From the NCBI GenBank assembly GCA_037157565.1, contig JAZHRO010000046.1, forward strand, positions 12,684,501 through 12,748,500: a stretch of DNA of 64,000 bases. Reading direction: 5' to 3'. How positions within the stretch are numbered: position 1 is the stretch's first letter; each line of letters opens with the position of its first letter. This stretch comes from Thalassia testudinum. Its lineage: Eukaryota; Streptophyta; Magnoliopsida; Alismatales; Hydrocharitaceae. The notes below the pieces were generated by a model that searched no databases, was not told the origin of the DNA, and worked only from the letters and a program-made list of their open reading frames with translations. Of this stretch, positions 33,806 through 45,676 are shown piece by piece. The position numbers were made by a program, and so were the translations under genes.

Positions 33806-34435
33806 AAGGAGGCAAAGGCTCCCCAAGCAGATATGTGTGGAAAAAGGAGGGTGCGACGAAGGATACCCTAAGGCTGATGGGCTGACATGGAAAAGTGTCG
33901 ATCCACACTCACCACTCTACCATAGGATGTATTGGTCTGGTTATCCCCCTGTAAAGTACGAAATGTGAGCAAAGATTTTACGAAGCTGTTTCTACAAAAG
34001 TTGAAGTCTCTCAGTTGCGGTGTAGGGACGAGGGTCAAAGAGGGCTTAAGAGGTTCAACATTCTTCCTTGACAACCATTCCAATTCTTGAATGTCATCAG
34101 AAGAAGCCTTAATTACTGATTGTCATTCATGGTGCATATCATCGGTGTGCTTGTCCTGAAATCAGCCCAAATGTTCATCTTTCAAATTGAACCGATCAAG
34201 GGTGTTGCCCATTTCATTGTCATGTAAAGGTGGGTTGGAAGCCATAGGAGTGTGATTGTCCTCAACAACAACATCCCCTGGTTCTTATCCAATGCTAAGA
34301 TCCTGCCCCTGGGGCGTATAGATTTCTACATTAATTGCTTTCATTTCTTCCCAATGTTTGAGAGGCTAATCTTTGTTGTCAGAAGTAGGTAGGAATCCAG
34401 ATTTGGCTAAATCAGTAAGATCCTCAAGGGGTAAG
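33806..34435 (-). pseudogene. Element H ORF, C-terminal part
   Basis: Continuation of the H reading frame beyond solo LTR G. The open piece 33868-34083 aligns loosely with the C-terminal third of the element E protein (PLKPSLTL against PTKPSLDL, then a similar pattern to VDRHF/IDACTF). It is otherwise full of stops. Product unknown; no match to gag, protease, RT or integrase is visible. Confidence 0.55.
34431..34435. repeat. Target-site duplication GTAAG, left of LTR G
   Basis: Repeated at 57918-57922. Rejoining the two sides gives continuous element H sequence resembling element E near 52,990-53,075. Confidence 0.82.
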
Positions 34436-35762
34436 TGATGAGCCCATATTTGTGGACTAATTAGTTACTTAAGTACTTAGACATTGGATTAATATTAGTG
34501 TATACATAGCATGCATTAAGATATAAATAATTTAGTTTATATATATTTGCTTGTATGCATTACATTCATATATAAATTATTTAGCATGCATTAAAATAAC
34601 ATACATTAGTCTTTAGGTTGCATTATATGCATGTATTAGAATTAATATTTTATGTGAGGGCTTGTATATAAATAAATCAATCTTTTTATTATTCATTTTT
34701 TTCTCTCTTCTCTACAGGGAATACGCCGCAGCTGCATGCGATTGAAGATGGCAATCAAGGAGGAGCGTGAGAAGCAGATCTGCTCCTGCCTCTCCATTTC
34801 AAATCCATGCAGAAGACTACAAGAGAGGGGAAGCTACTACCGTGCTCGAGGAGACACCACCTGATGGGAACACCATCATGAACCATAACTAGCTCAATTT
34901 AGTCATTATCAAGGAATAAATGCTCCTACATAACTGCTAGAGAACCATAGTTCATTGCATAATCATTTTGGGAGAAAGATAAGGAAATAAGGTTAAAACA
35001 ACAAGTTTACCATCATATTTTGAATGCAGAACAACCATGGGTTTTTTCAGGGGATAATTAAGGGTCAAATGGTCTTAAATATCTAACAAGTGGGTTAATA
35101 AAGAAAGAAAAGGGTTTTCATGTGTTTTGAGAATTAAATGACTTTTGAAACCCTAAAAATAAATCCACTTAATTAACTGAGGTTTTGGTTAGGATAAAAT
35201 TCATCTAAACTCTCTAAAATTCATAAAAAAATATTATCTAGGGTTTGGTACCTTCAATTTGGCCATTTGAACCCATCTTGACCCAAAACAGAGTCTCAGA
35301 CTGACATTTGCCCTAATATAGGTTTTTGCATAAATTACCCAATCAAACTAGGTCAAAACCAAAATCTAACTTCACCATTGGATTCCTTAGGTCCAAATTA
35401 GGTTTGTACCAAAATTTAGGCCCAATCTAAGATCATATTGGCCAAGTTTACATTTTGGTCTAGTCAGACTCTTTTTATCTCATTCAAATACTTAACTTTT
35501 GAATTCCATACAAATAGCCATCTAACTTTGTCATCATTTTCACAAAAAGGTCACTGCCGCCATGAATCCTATTCCTACAAACTTTGGCAACCTAAATTTG
35601 GCAAGTTCTCCTTGGTACCTTGACGAATCCTCCTCAAATTTGAAAGGGAAGTTCGTCGAGGAATTCCCTTCCTTTTGTGCCAATTCCCAAGCTCCAGATC
35701 TTGCCCAATCTCTCATGCAAATCCTTCAAAGAGATGGGTCTCCTATTCCAGTGAACATTCCT

Positions 35763-35787
35763 AGCTTGGAAGCTTGGCTTCCAAGCT
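35763..35787. promoter_or_regulatory. Palindrome upstream of the TATA box in LTR D
   Basis: Arms AGCTTGGAAG and CTTCCAAGCT are perfect complements separated by 5 nt, and the TATA box begins 20 bp downstream. The 3' LTR has the same palindrome, slightly changed, near 44,180-44,206, and LTR L has a related one at 47666-47692. A binding site for a dimeric factor is an inference. Confidence 0.55.
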
Positions 35788-35806
35788 CAAATCAACCTCC
35801 TAAACC

Positions 35807-35815
35807 CTATATAAG
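35807..35815 (+). promoter_or_regulatory. TATA box of the 5' LTR of element D
   Basis: CTATATAAG, canonical plant TATA box, 0.94 kb into the LTR. The 3' LTR has the same at 44223-44231. Confidence 0.75.
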
Positions 35816-37589
35816 CACGCCCAGATCAGGCCGAACTTCCAAGACTTGATTCTGGCTGTGAAATCTGCATATTCCTCCCTCTTTAGGCCGCAAAGCTCCA
35901 CAAGCTCTGACAACTCCTCCTAACCTCCTTCGTTGTCTGTCCACAATACCAGTGGCTGGATTCTCTTCCTCTCTCTTATCCACTCTTGGTTGTACCAGCA
36001 AGAGCCCCTCTATCTTCGTCGTCGTCACCATCCCCATCATCGGAGTGTCTTCTTCCTCAACGTCGGCCTACCAACGCCAGTGCCATTCTCCCCCCTTTCA
36101 TCCATTTAGATTAGGTTAGATTAGTTACCTTAGATTCCTAGTTTAGATTCCTATCCAAAAATCCCAAAAATAACCCTCGACTCGACACTCTCACCTCCGT
36201 CTTCCCCGTCTCCGATCACTCCTCCGGCGAGGTCCTCCGCCCACCCCACTATCCCAAATACCTCGCCAACACCGCCAAAATCTCCACCTCACTCCCAGGA
36301 GTAAAAGCCCTAACTTAGTTAGGTTGATTGCTCCTCCAAACCTTCTTTCAAACACACCCACCTCCGCGCACCAACTCTGACACTGTCCAACCACCACAAC
36401 CACATTCACGTCACGTTGTACACACCACCACATTCGCTGTGCTATGGCGAAGCCTGGTTAACCTTCTGACGAGGCCGCATGGTCGTGTTCTTCATTTCAG
36501 GTCTTCGCTCCCTCGACCGCCATTACAACAACTTCGAGCAAAGCTCGAAGCCTTCTCCAGCTGCGCAAGCTCCAAGTGATACGCCCAGGTTGCACAGAAA
36601 GGTTCCAGGTAGAGCTCCAGGTCTTCAATTGGCACCAACACCTACTGCTGCTGCTCCAATTTCACGAAGGCCATCCACTGCAGCTGCACGCAGAGGAAGG
36701 GAGGTGGGATAGTCCCACCTCGGAAGCTGACGAGTGCCCGCGCCTGCATAAATTGAAAGGGTCCTATAGGCTTATCGCCTCAGTAAGCACAGGGGGTGAG
36801 GTCCCCGCACGCGCCTCGCCCGCGACACCTTACACGCGAGTCTGGCCGACTTGATAACCTACCTAACCTAAGCGCTCCTCACTCACCACCCACATCGGTG
36901 AGCCTGGTCTGGGGTGCGCTCTACCCGAATACCCGATAACCCGAGGCCTTGAGAGGGCGGAACCTAAGAGGAAGAGAGATAGAAAGAGAACGCAAAGTAG
37001 GGGAGGGTTTTGCCCTGTGCGACACAGCCAAATCTGAGATGGTTGCCCTCTGTGTGTGAAGAAAGAAGGAAGAAGAGAAAGAAGAGAGCAGCTAAGGGAG
37101 AAAAGCAGATGCAGAGAAGGAGAGAAGAGAAGAGGAAGAAAAAGAAGAACAGTGCTAGGGAAGCACTATACCATTTGATGGTTAAGTCATCTGGTCATCA
37201 GACCCAACGACTGATTTGAGGCTTGATACTTTAGAATTACTATTGAGATATTTAAATTGATTGAATGCTTGATATATATGCTTAGAGAATAACCAGTGAT
37301 TTAAATCACCATTGTTTTAGCTTCTCTACTTTTTTTTATTGCCTTAAAGATACATGAGAATTCATTGAATATCTAATGTGACAGATTAGTATTTATTGAA
37401 TATCATTATTTGGTTTAAGTTCTTGTGCTCAGTTTCATCTTATTTGGGATTAGTGTGTGAATTCCTATTTGCTCCCTGTGTTCGACCTCAGACTTCTATT
37501 CGAGTAATAACTTCTATTTGTTTTCAAGCGATTTCAACTTATACTACAATGCAGCATTTATAAACCTCGATTTCGCTCTATCAACATTT

Positions 37590-37607
37590 TGGTGCCGTTG
37601 CTGGGGA
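37590..37607 (+). other. Primer-binding site of element D (tRNA-Asp)
   Basis: TGGTGCCGTTGCTGGGGA, 3 nt after the LTR end. It is complementary to the tRNA-Asp 3' end with two C-to-T transitions. Confidence 0.92.
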
Positions 37608-38764
37608 GTAACGCGCAATTCACCGCTATTCTCTGCATTATTTGATTATACTTGAGCACTGACTTGCTCTGTTTGCTTTCTTGTGATTTTGCGAGGTACT
37701 TTACAAGAAGATCTTCCACACAAATCAACCACTCTAGGGCAAGTAACTTCTCTAGTCTTCCCTAATCAACTTCCTAATCTTGGGAAGACACAGAAAAAAG
37801 GGAAAATCAATTAGGAATCACCTGCCTTATTTTTCATAGTAATCATCATTTAAAAAGGTAAGTTTTCTGATTTGCGAAATTATTTTTCAAATCTGATTGG
37901 AGTTTGAAGTGATTCTAGTTAGAATTTCCTACCCCAAAATTCCTGTGCCTATTAGGGACTATGCTTAATTTCTAATCTTCTTGGACTACGTGCTTCTTGT
38001 TTGAAGTCCAAGGAGAACATTTTAAGATCAAATTGGGTGCAAAATAGAGCCAATTAGAGTTTCAATTTTTAGAGTTTTGGAGTGATATTTCACACTTGCC
38101 TACATAAAAGGAAACAAACCCACCCACATTTGTATCCTACCCGAGCCCTTGGTTGAAAAGATCTAATCAACAAAAATCCTAAAAATCAGGCTCTAAATTC
38201 ACTTGAACCCTAAATTACTTGGACCTAATAACCTGGGAGTCAAATCAGGGTGATTTCTAAGTCTTAACCTAGATCTCATTCTGCGGTCTTTAGGGCAGGT
38301 CAGGTGAAATTATCCTACATTGTAGGCTAACCACCCTCCAAATTAGGTCACAAGTTGAATTAACTTCTAATCAAGTAAAACTCAAGGCATAAATTAGGAC
38401 ATAAAATTGGTAAACTTAAGGACTTAAGTTCGTACATTCCAGTCTACCTAGACCCTTAGTGACAAGGAAGGTTGGGTGGGGGAAACCCTGTAACCTATGG
38501 GAATGCTCTACCGTGTAGGGGTCTTTGTGGGGCTCTCCCTTCTTGGCTACTCAGGTACTTTTCGGGTGTGCGAATTTCTGATTCAAAGGTATCATCCACC
38601 TTGAAATTGCCTTAGTCATCCAAAAATCTTTGAGTGCCTTGATTGAATCAAGTCTCATATCCAGTCCCTCATCCCTTTTATTAAAAGCACATACACAGAT
38701 CATCTTAGGGAATCTCTTTCAGATTTGATCAGCTTCAATCTAACCTAAGTTTTGATTCTACATC
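37608..38764 (+). other. 5' leader of element D
   Basis: 1.15 kb without a supported gene. It contains several purine-rich words and a GGTAAGTTTT splice-donor-like sequence near 37,857. Confidence 0.5.
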
Positions 38765-38997
38765 TTGATTCCACCATCTGATTCAAAAAAAGTGCAGCCT
38801 GGCTATATAGGAAGACTATTTAGAAAACCTAAGTCCCAAATGAGCTTGAAGGAAAAGATAATTGAGAACGCCTATAGAAACCATGAAGAATATTATGCAA
38901 GTGACATTCAAGAAAGATTTGCAAAAACAACAGAAATCATCACGAACTGTGTAGAGATAATATGGACACAAATGAAACACGGTTCAACTTGGGATCA

Positions 38998-39876
38998 CCT
39001 CTTAGCAGAACACATGGAATTGGTGAAATTACATAACAATGATTGCCTGCAATATCACTTAAATCCTTCAATTCTGGAAGAACTTCAGAATTTTTTGAAA
39101 AAATAGGGAGAATTACTAAATAATTTGTATAGATTCATCGATCAAAAATACCCGTTAGAAGTTGAGATGACACCTTGGAGTAATTCCAGTAATCCATGTA
39201 ATTTCCCAAATCCCAGGTTTGATGATCAAGCTTGTTATGGACCCCCAACCCAAATGAAACCTGATTCAAATTACGAACAAATTAACATTCCTAATCTTGA
39301 GATGGATTTGGAGGATCCGATTACAGGTGTTCACAATTTTGAGTCAGCCCTAGAAAATCAAAACCTTGGTTCACCAAGCCTAGATTTCCCAAACACCAGT
39401 GATACTAAGATTGAATCAGATCCTCTCGAGAGTGTAAATTCCGTCCCTTACTCTGATAAGGTGACTCTCAAGAGCAATTCTAACATCCCTGTAGAGCCCA
39501 ACCTAAATTCTAGTGATCCAACCCACACCCTTGACCTAGAATCTAGATCTGAGCTTTCTTGGGATGATTACAAGGCCTATGTGATGAAAATCAAATTTTG
39601 AATTTGGATTATAATTCAGGGCCCGTATTTGATGAATGCACCTCTCCAACCTCCTCAAAAACATAAATTGATTTTTCGGAAGTCACGCTAATCTATGATA
39701 CAAAAACTGAGGAATTGGAAGAGTTGGGTTTTGATTGGATCTTCCATACAAACCAAGAACTTGAGCCCATGCCTAATAGGGATACCTTTTGAGCTCAGAA
39801 TCTGAGAATAGTCTAGACCCAAGTCAGGTTGTTGAATCTACATCTTTTGATTTTTTCTGTGGTGGAACCCTTGATT
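38998..39876 (+). repeat. Tandem duplication in element D, unit 1
   Basis: 879 bp, beginning CCTCTTAGCAGAACACATGG. It is followed directly by a second copy starting at 39877 with the same words. The break lies within the ORF and has a short shared word (CCT) at the junction. Confidence 0.92.
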
Positions 39877-40754
39877 CCTCTTAGCAGAACACATGGAATT
39901 GGTGAAATTACACAACAATGATTGTCTGGAATATCAGTTAAATCCTTCAGTTCTGGAAGAACTCCAGAATTTTTTAAAAAAATAGGGAGAATTGCTGAAT
40001 AATTTGTATAGATTCATCGATCAAAAATACCCATCAGAAGTTGAGATGACACTTGGAGTAATTTCAATAATCCATGTAATTTCCCAAATCCTGGGTTTGA
40101 TGATCAAGCTTGTTATGGACCCCCAACCCAAATGGAACCTGATTCAAATTACGAACAAATTAACATTCCTAATCTTGAGATGGATTCAGAGGATCCGATT
40201 ACAGGTGTTCACAATTTTGAGCCAACCCTAGAAAATCAAAACCGTAGTTCACCAAGGCTAGATTTCCCATACATCGGTGATACTAAGATTGAATCAGAAC
40301 CTCTCAAGAGTGTAAATTCTGTCCCTTACTCTGATAAGGTGACTCTTGAGAGCAATTCTAACATCCCTATAGAGCCAACCTAGATTCTAGTGATCCAACC
40401 CACACCCTTGACCTAGAATCTGGATCTGAGCTTTCTTAAAATGATTACAAGGCCCCAGGTGATGAAAATCAAAATTTGAATTTGGATTATGATTCAGGGC
40501 CCATATTTGATGAATGCACCTCTCCAACCTCCTCGGAAACACAAATTGATTTTTCGGAAGTCACGCCAATCTATGATACAGAAACTGAGGAATTGGAAGA
40601 GTTGGGTTTTGATTGGGTCTTCCATACAAACTAAGAACTCGAGCCCATACCTAATAGGGATACCTTTTGAGCTCAGAATATGAGAATAGGCTAGACCCAA
40701 GTCAGGTTGCTGAATCTACATCTTTTGATTTTTTCTATGGTGGAACCCCTGATC
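39877..40754 (+). repeat. Tandem duplication in element D, unit 2
   Basis: Second copy of 38998-39876. It differs by substitutions and small indels, among them a lost base near 40,050 that shifts the frame. Both copies share the TAG after a run of Lys codons, so that stop predates the duplication. Confidence 0.92.
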
Positions 40755-41675
40755 CTGAATCAGATTCAGAACTTGATTCTCACAAATTCTCCGACAATTT
40801 CGAATCTTACTCTAATTTCGGAGAACCATTGTTTCATGACGACTACGAGCTAATCTACGACCTCAGCATACATGATCCATTCGTCAACTCTGACTCTGAG
40901 GTCCCTGATCCCGAGATCATTGATTTAAAATCAGGTTCCATTGAGATGGAATCATTTCTTTTTGATACTTAGGAATCAAAAATAGAAATTGCCGAGAGTG
41001 TCTACAACCCAAAGTTCAAATCTTTTCTTGACTCAAATTTCCTCGGTCCTATAAACACTCTTCAGGCATTTACCTTTGATTTTGATGGCTACTACGAGGA
41101 TTCTCTAAATAAACCTACCTTTGAAACCTTCCTAGAGGAGCCCTCACACACAATTATTCTTGAAGCCACCTCTTCCACAACATATTCAGAACATTTCCAA
41201 ACCCATTCTCAACCCCGACCCACAATCGAACTCAATTTCTACTCTGATTCCCCTCTCAATGAGCTGGTAGCAAATGATTCCCCTCCACATATTTATCAGG
41301 TTTCGGACATCGATCAGACTACAAATCACACTCCATCCTTCTCTGATCACTCTTATAGGGTTCCTACATCCTCCACTAATTCTTTTTCATTTGAGGATCC
41401 CTACTCTGGTCAGGCCGATCCGATTCATCCAAACCCTACCTTTTCACTTCCACATCCTTTTGAGCTTCACAGTATCTGGTGGACACCGCATCTCCTGATC
41501 CACATCTATCAACCCACCAGATTGATTTGGTTTGGGTTACATCATCAGCCTATTGATCTAAACACGCACCTAGTTGGACCAACCAGGCTTTTAATCAAGG
41601 TTCTTGTTATGCAAAACTCATCTGATTTAACCACTCCTCCATGACCATTTCTGCTCGGCTAAAGGCATTGAATTT

Positions 41676-41700
41676 AGCGCTTAACGGGAGGCAACCCATC
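41676..41700 (+). other. Conserved post-ORF block (GGGAGGCAACCCA) in element D
   Basis: AGCGCTTAACGGGAGGCAAC followed by CCATC begins about 30 nt after the ORF stop. Counterparts on the minus strand are in E (52021-52042) and, degraded, in B (4350-4374). Confidence 0.7.
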
Positions 41701-43241
41701 ATTCCAAAAACCTGAGATCCTTCTGATTATCCTTTTTGTACTTCACGTCTATTGCACTCTAAGTTCAATATTAGAATAGTTGATCCCACTTCTGGTACAC
41801 GTACCAGAGCTTGAAATCATCCGCAATAGTCATCTCGACCCGTGCACCCACCCGATAATCCTGTTCTAATTCCTAAACTCAAAATTGTTTCACACCCTCC
41901 GTTTACAATGAGGACATTACAAAACTTAAGCATGCGGGAGCGGTAAAGTGTAAACATACAAAAATTCATAGTTTGGAAGGGTTCTCACAAAAACAATAGT
42001 CTAAAAAACCAAAAAATAAAAAATTGAAAAAGAACAAAAAATTAGAGAAGGAAGGAAATTTTGAATGAATTAATTACATATCATTCTTGAGAAGGAAAAA
42101 AGGGGAGGTAATATAAATGTCAACAAGGAGCATAGTTTGAAATAAAAAGGGAAAGCCATTAGTAAAAGATTAAGGAATATACTGAGTTCTAGATCAAATC
42201 AAAAAGAAAGAAATAAAAAGACAAAAAGTGGTAAGAGACAAAAAGAGATTAGTATGAACACTGATCTTAGGCCTCTTAGGCTGTGTTTTAAGCTTAAAAA
42301 TTTAAGTATCCGTTAAGATCTGGATAGTCCTCAAGAGGTTGGGGAAAATACGAAGCATAAGTATTAGGTCTAAGGATTAGGGATTATTTAGCCTCGTTAA
42401 CTGCCTCTGGTTTGCGGGACTCGGTAACCTAAGCACCCCAATCCACACACAGTCTAGTTCAGTGCACTTAATTATCAAAATCACGCAAATGCACTAAATC
42501 TGTTCTATAGAAAGCTACCTAGATTAGGAGCGGTTGATCAATACAAGTTGATTTGGAAGAGTTCCCAGCATGGAGAGGTGGGAAATTCCCCTCGAAGATG
42601 CGTAATAACATACCATCTCCTCAGTGCTTGTCTCCTAGGATATCTAAATATCCTACTGGGGGTATGTACCTTGTGTTGGTTCAGCTGCCATGGGCGGGAT
42701 TATTCTGAAATGTCAATTGCCAAGGCCTGAATTTAGCTACAGAATGCCATGGGTGGGATTATTTCGAAATCTCAAAAGCTAGGGTTCTGGGGGTTACCAT
42801 GGGCGGTGTTATCTCGAAGCATCAATTGCTAGGGACCCTACGAGGATTGATGGTGGGAGCTAGGAATCCGATACAGACCGTGTTGTAAAGCAAATCCGAA
42901 GCTAGAAATAAAGAAAGAAAATAGAGAGAAAACTTTCCAAGAACAAAAAAATCTTCTGCCTCTCTCTTACAAAAACGCACTGCAAATTGAACTTGGGCTA
43001 AACATGTTACAAGCATGGGTGCTTTAACCGCAGAGTTCAATGAACCTTAGGTTAGTTCCTGTGGACCTTAGAAACCTTCGCAATAGACTGAGGCTAGAGC
43101 TGGTTAGGTCTGGATCTTGGTTGGTAGTTGAGTACCTCTAGGCCTACTATCGGCATTCTGACTTAATCTACAAAAGAAAGCACACATCAGAGTTTTGAGC
43201 ATAAAAAGGCATGGTCTAGAATCTAAGTTGATTCCATGAGA
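41701..43241 (+). other. 3' noncoding region of element D
   Basis: No gene. Includes the ACAATGAGGACATTAC motif and a purine-rich word (41905-41940). A CCATGGGCGG(G/T) word recurs near 42,691 and 42,799, with a variant near 42,748. A stretch shared with the 3' region of H lies near 42,600-42,680. Confidence 0.6.
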
Positions 43242-43279
43242 TTTTGCTAAAGGACTAGCAAAAGCTAGGCATGGGGGTA
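43242..43279 (+). other. Hairpin and polypurine tract of element D
   Basis: Hairpin TTTTGCTA/TAGCAAAA (43242-43263) followed directly by GCTAGGCATGGGGGTA, which abuts the 3' LTR at 43280. Confidence 0.88.
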
Positions 43280-45676
43280 TGATGGGAACACCATCATGAG
43301 CTATAACTAGCTCAATTTAGTCATTATCAAGGAATAAATGCTCCTACATAATTGCCAGAGAGCCATAGTTCATTGCATAATAATTCTGAGAAAAAGACAA
43401 GGAAATAGGGTTAAAACTGCAATTTTACTATCATATCTTGAATGCAGAACAACCACGGGTTTTTTCAGGGGTAATTAAGGGTCAAATGATCTTAAATATC
43501 CAACAAGTGGGTTAATACAAACATAAAAGGGATTTCGCATGTTTTGAGAATTAAATGACTTCTAAAATCCAAAAAGCAGGTTTGCTTAGTTAACTGAGGT
43601 TCTGATAAGAATAAAATTCACCTAAACCCTCTAAAATTCATAGAAAAATATTCTCTAGGGTTTGGCACCTTCAATTTGACCATTAGAACTCATCTTGACC
43701 CAAAATAGTCTCAGACTGACATTTGCCCTAATTTAGATTTTTGCATAAATTACCTAAGTCAAACTAGGTCAAAACCAAAATCCAACTTCACCATTGGATT
43801 CCTTGGATCCAAATTAGGTTTGTACCAAAATTTGGGCTCAATCTAAGATCATCTTAACCAAGTTTACATTTTGGTCCAATCAGACTCTTTTTATCTCATT
43901 CAAATTCTTAACTTTTGAATTCCTCACAAATAGCCCCCTAGCTTTGTCATCATTTTCACAAAAAAGTCCCTACCACCATGAATCCTATTCCTATAAACTC
44001 CGACGATCTAATTTTGGCAAGTTCTCCTTGATTCCTTGACGAATCCCTCTCAAATTTGAAAGGGAAGTTCGTCAAGGAATTTCCTTCCTTTTGTGCCAAT
44101 TCCCAAGCTCCAGATCTTGCACAATCTCTCATGCAAATCCTTCAAAGAGATGGGTCTCCTATTCTGGCGAGCATTCCTAGCATGGAAGCTTGGCTTCCAA
44201 GCTCAAATCGACCTCCTAAACCCTATATAAGCATGCCCAGGTCAGGCCGAACTTCCTAGACTTGATTTCGGCCGTGAAATCCCCATATTCCTCCTTCCTC
44301 TTCAGGCTGCGAAGCTCCACAAGCTCTGGCAACTCCTACTGACCTCCTTCGTCGTCCGTCCACAATACCAGTGGCTGCATTCCCTTCCTCTCTCTCGTCC
44401 ACTCTTGGCCGTACCAGTAGGAGCCCCTCTATCTCCGTCATCGTCGCCGTCCCCATCATCGGAGTGTCTTCTTCCCCGATGTCGGCCTACCAACACTGGT
44501 GCTGTTCTTCCCCCTTTCATCCATTTAGATTAGGTTAGATTAGTTAGCTTTAATTCCTAATTTAGATTCGTACCCAAAAATCCCAAAAATAACCCTCGAC
44601 TCGACAAGCTTACCTCTGTCTTCCCCATCTCCGACCACTCCTCCAACGAGGTCCTCCGCCTACCCCACCGTCACAAATACCTCGCCAACACCGCCAAAAC
44701 CTCCACCTCACTCCTAGGAGCAAAAGCCCTAACTTAAGTCGATTACTCTTCCAAACCCTCTGCCGAACACACCCACCTCCGTGCAACAACTCCGACACCA
44801 TCCGGACACCACAGCCACCTTCTCGACACGCCGCACACACCACCACGTCTGTCGTGCTACAGCGAAGCCTACTAAACCTTCTGACGAGACCGCAATGCTG
44901 TGTTCTTCATTTTAGGTCTTCACTCCCTCGACCGCCATTACAGTAGCTTCAAGCGAAGCTTGAAGCCTTCTCCAGCTGCACAAGCTCCAAGTGATACGCT
45001 CAGGTTGCACGGAGAGGTTCCAGGCAGAGCTCCAGGTCTTCAATTGGCACCAACACCTGCTGCTGCTACTACAATTTCGCGAATGCCATCCACTGCAGCT
45101 GCATGCAGAGGAAGGGAGGTGGGATAGTCCTACCTCAAAAGCTGACAAGCGCCCACACCCGCATAAATTGAAAAAGTCCTATGGGCTTATCGCTTCAGCA
45201 AGCACAAGGGGTGAGGTCCCCGCACGCGCCTCGTTCGCGACACCGTACACGTGGGTCTAGTCGACCCAATAACCCGCCTAACCTAAGCACTCCTCGCTCA
45301 CCACCCACGCTGGTGAGCTAGTCTCGAGTGCGCTCTACCCGAGGCCTTGAAAGGGTGGAACCTAAGAGGAAGAGAGAAAGAAAGGGAGAGCGGGACAAGG
45401 GAGGGTTTTGCCCTATGCAACACTTAGCCAAATTTGAGATGGCCGCCCTCTATGCATGAAGAAAGAAGGAAGAAGAGAAGGAAGAGAGCAGCTAATGGAG
45501 AAAAGAAGAAGCAGAGAAGGAGAGAAGAGAAGAGGAAGAAAAAGAACAATGCTAGGGAAGTACTGTAGCATCTGATGGTTAAGTCATCTGGTCATCAGAC
45601 CAATGACTGATTTGAGGCTTGATACTTTAGAATTACTATTGAGATATTTAAATTGATTGAATGCTTGATATATATG

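Larger units (their letters stand above)
34862..37586 (+). repeat. 5' LTR of element D
   Basis: 2,725 bp, TGATGGGAAC...TCAACA. Collinear with 43280-45676 plus 48584-48889. It carries a 10-bp-arm palindrome (35763-35787) and a TATA box (35807-35815). It has a GC-richer middle, a purine-rich stretch (37,050-37,150) and a U5-type motif CTCCCTGTGTTCGACC near 37,472. Confidence 0.95.
38765..41643 (+). pseudogene. Element D ORF: acidic protein of unknown function
   Basis: 38765-39601 is one frame with a single TAG (39104-39106). The segment before it is Lys/Glu-rich and probably helical (MSLKEKIIENAYRNHEEYY); the one after is rich in Asn, Asp, Ser and Pro. A second copy of part of the frame follows by tandem duplication and is frameshifted (40132-40383 in one frame). 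From 40667 to 41643 the frame is open again apart from one TAG (40970-40972), giving a very acidic segment (PDPESDSELDS, FHDDYELIYDL) and a Trp-containing tail (LHSIWWTP). I recognise no domain. It occupies the place of gag-pol. A real start may be the ATG near 38,839. Confidence 0.65.
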
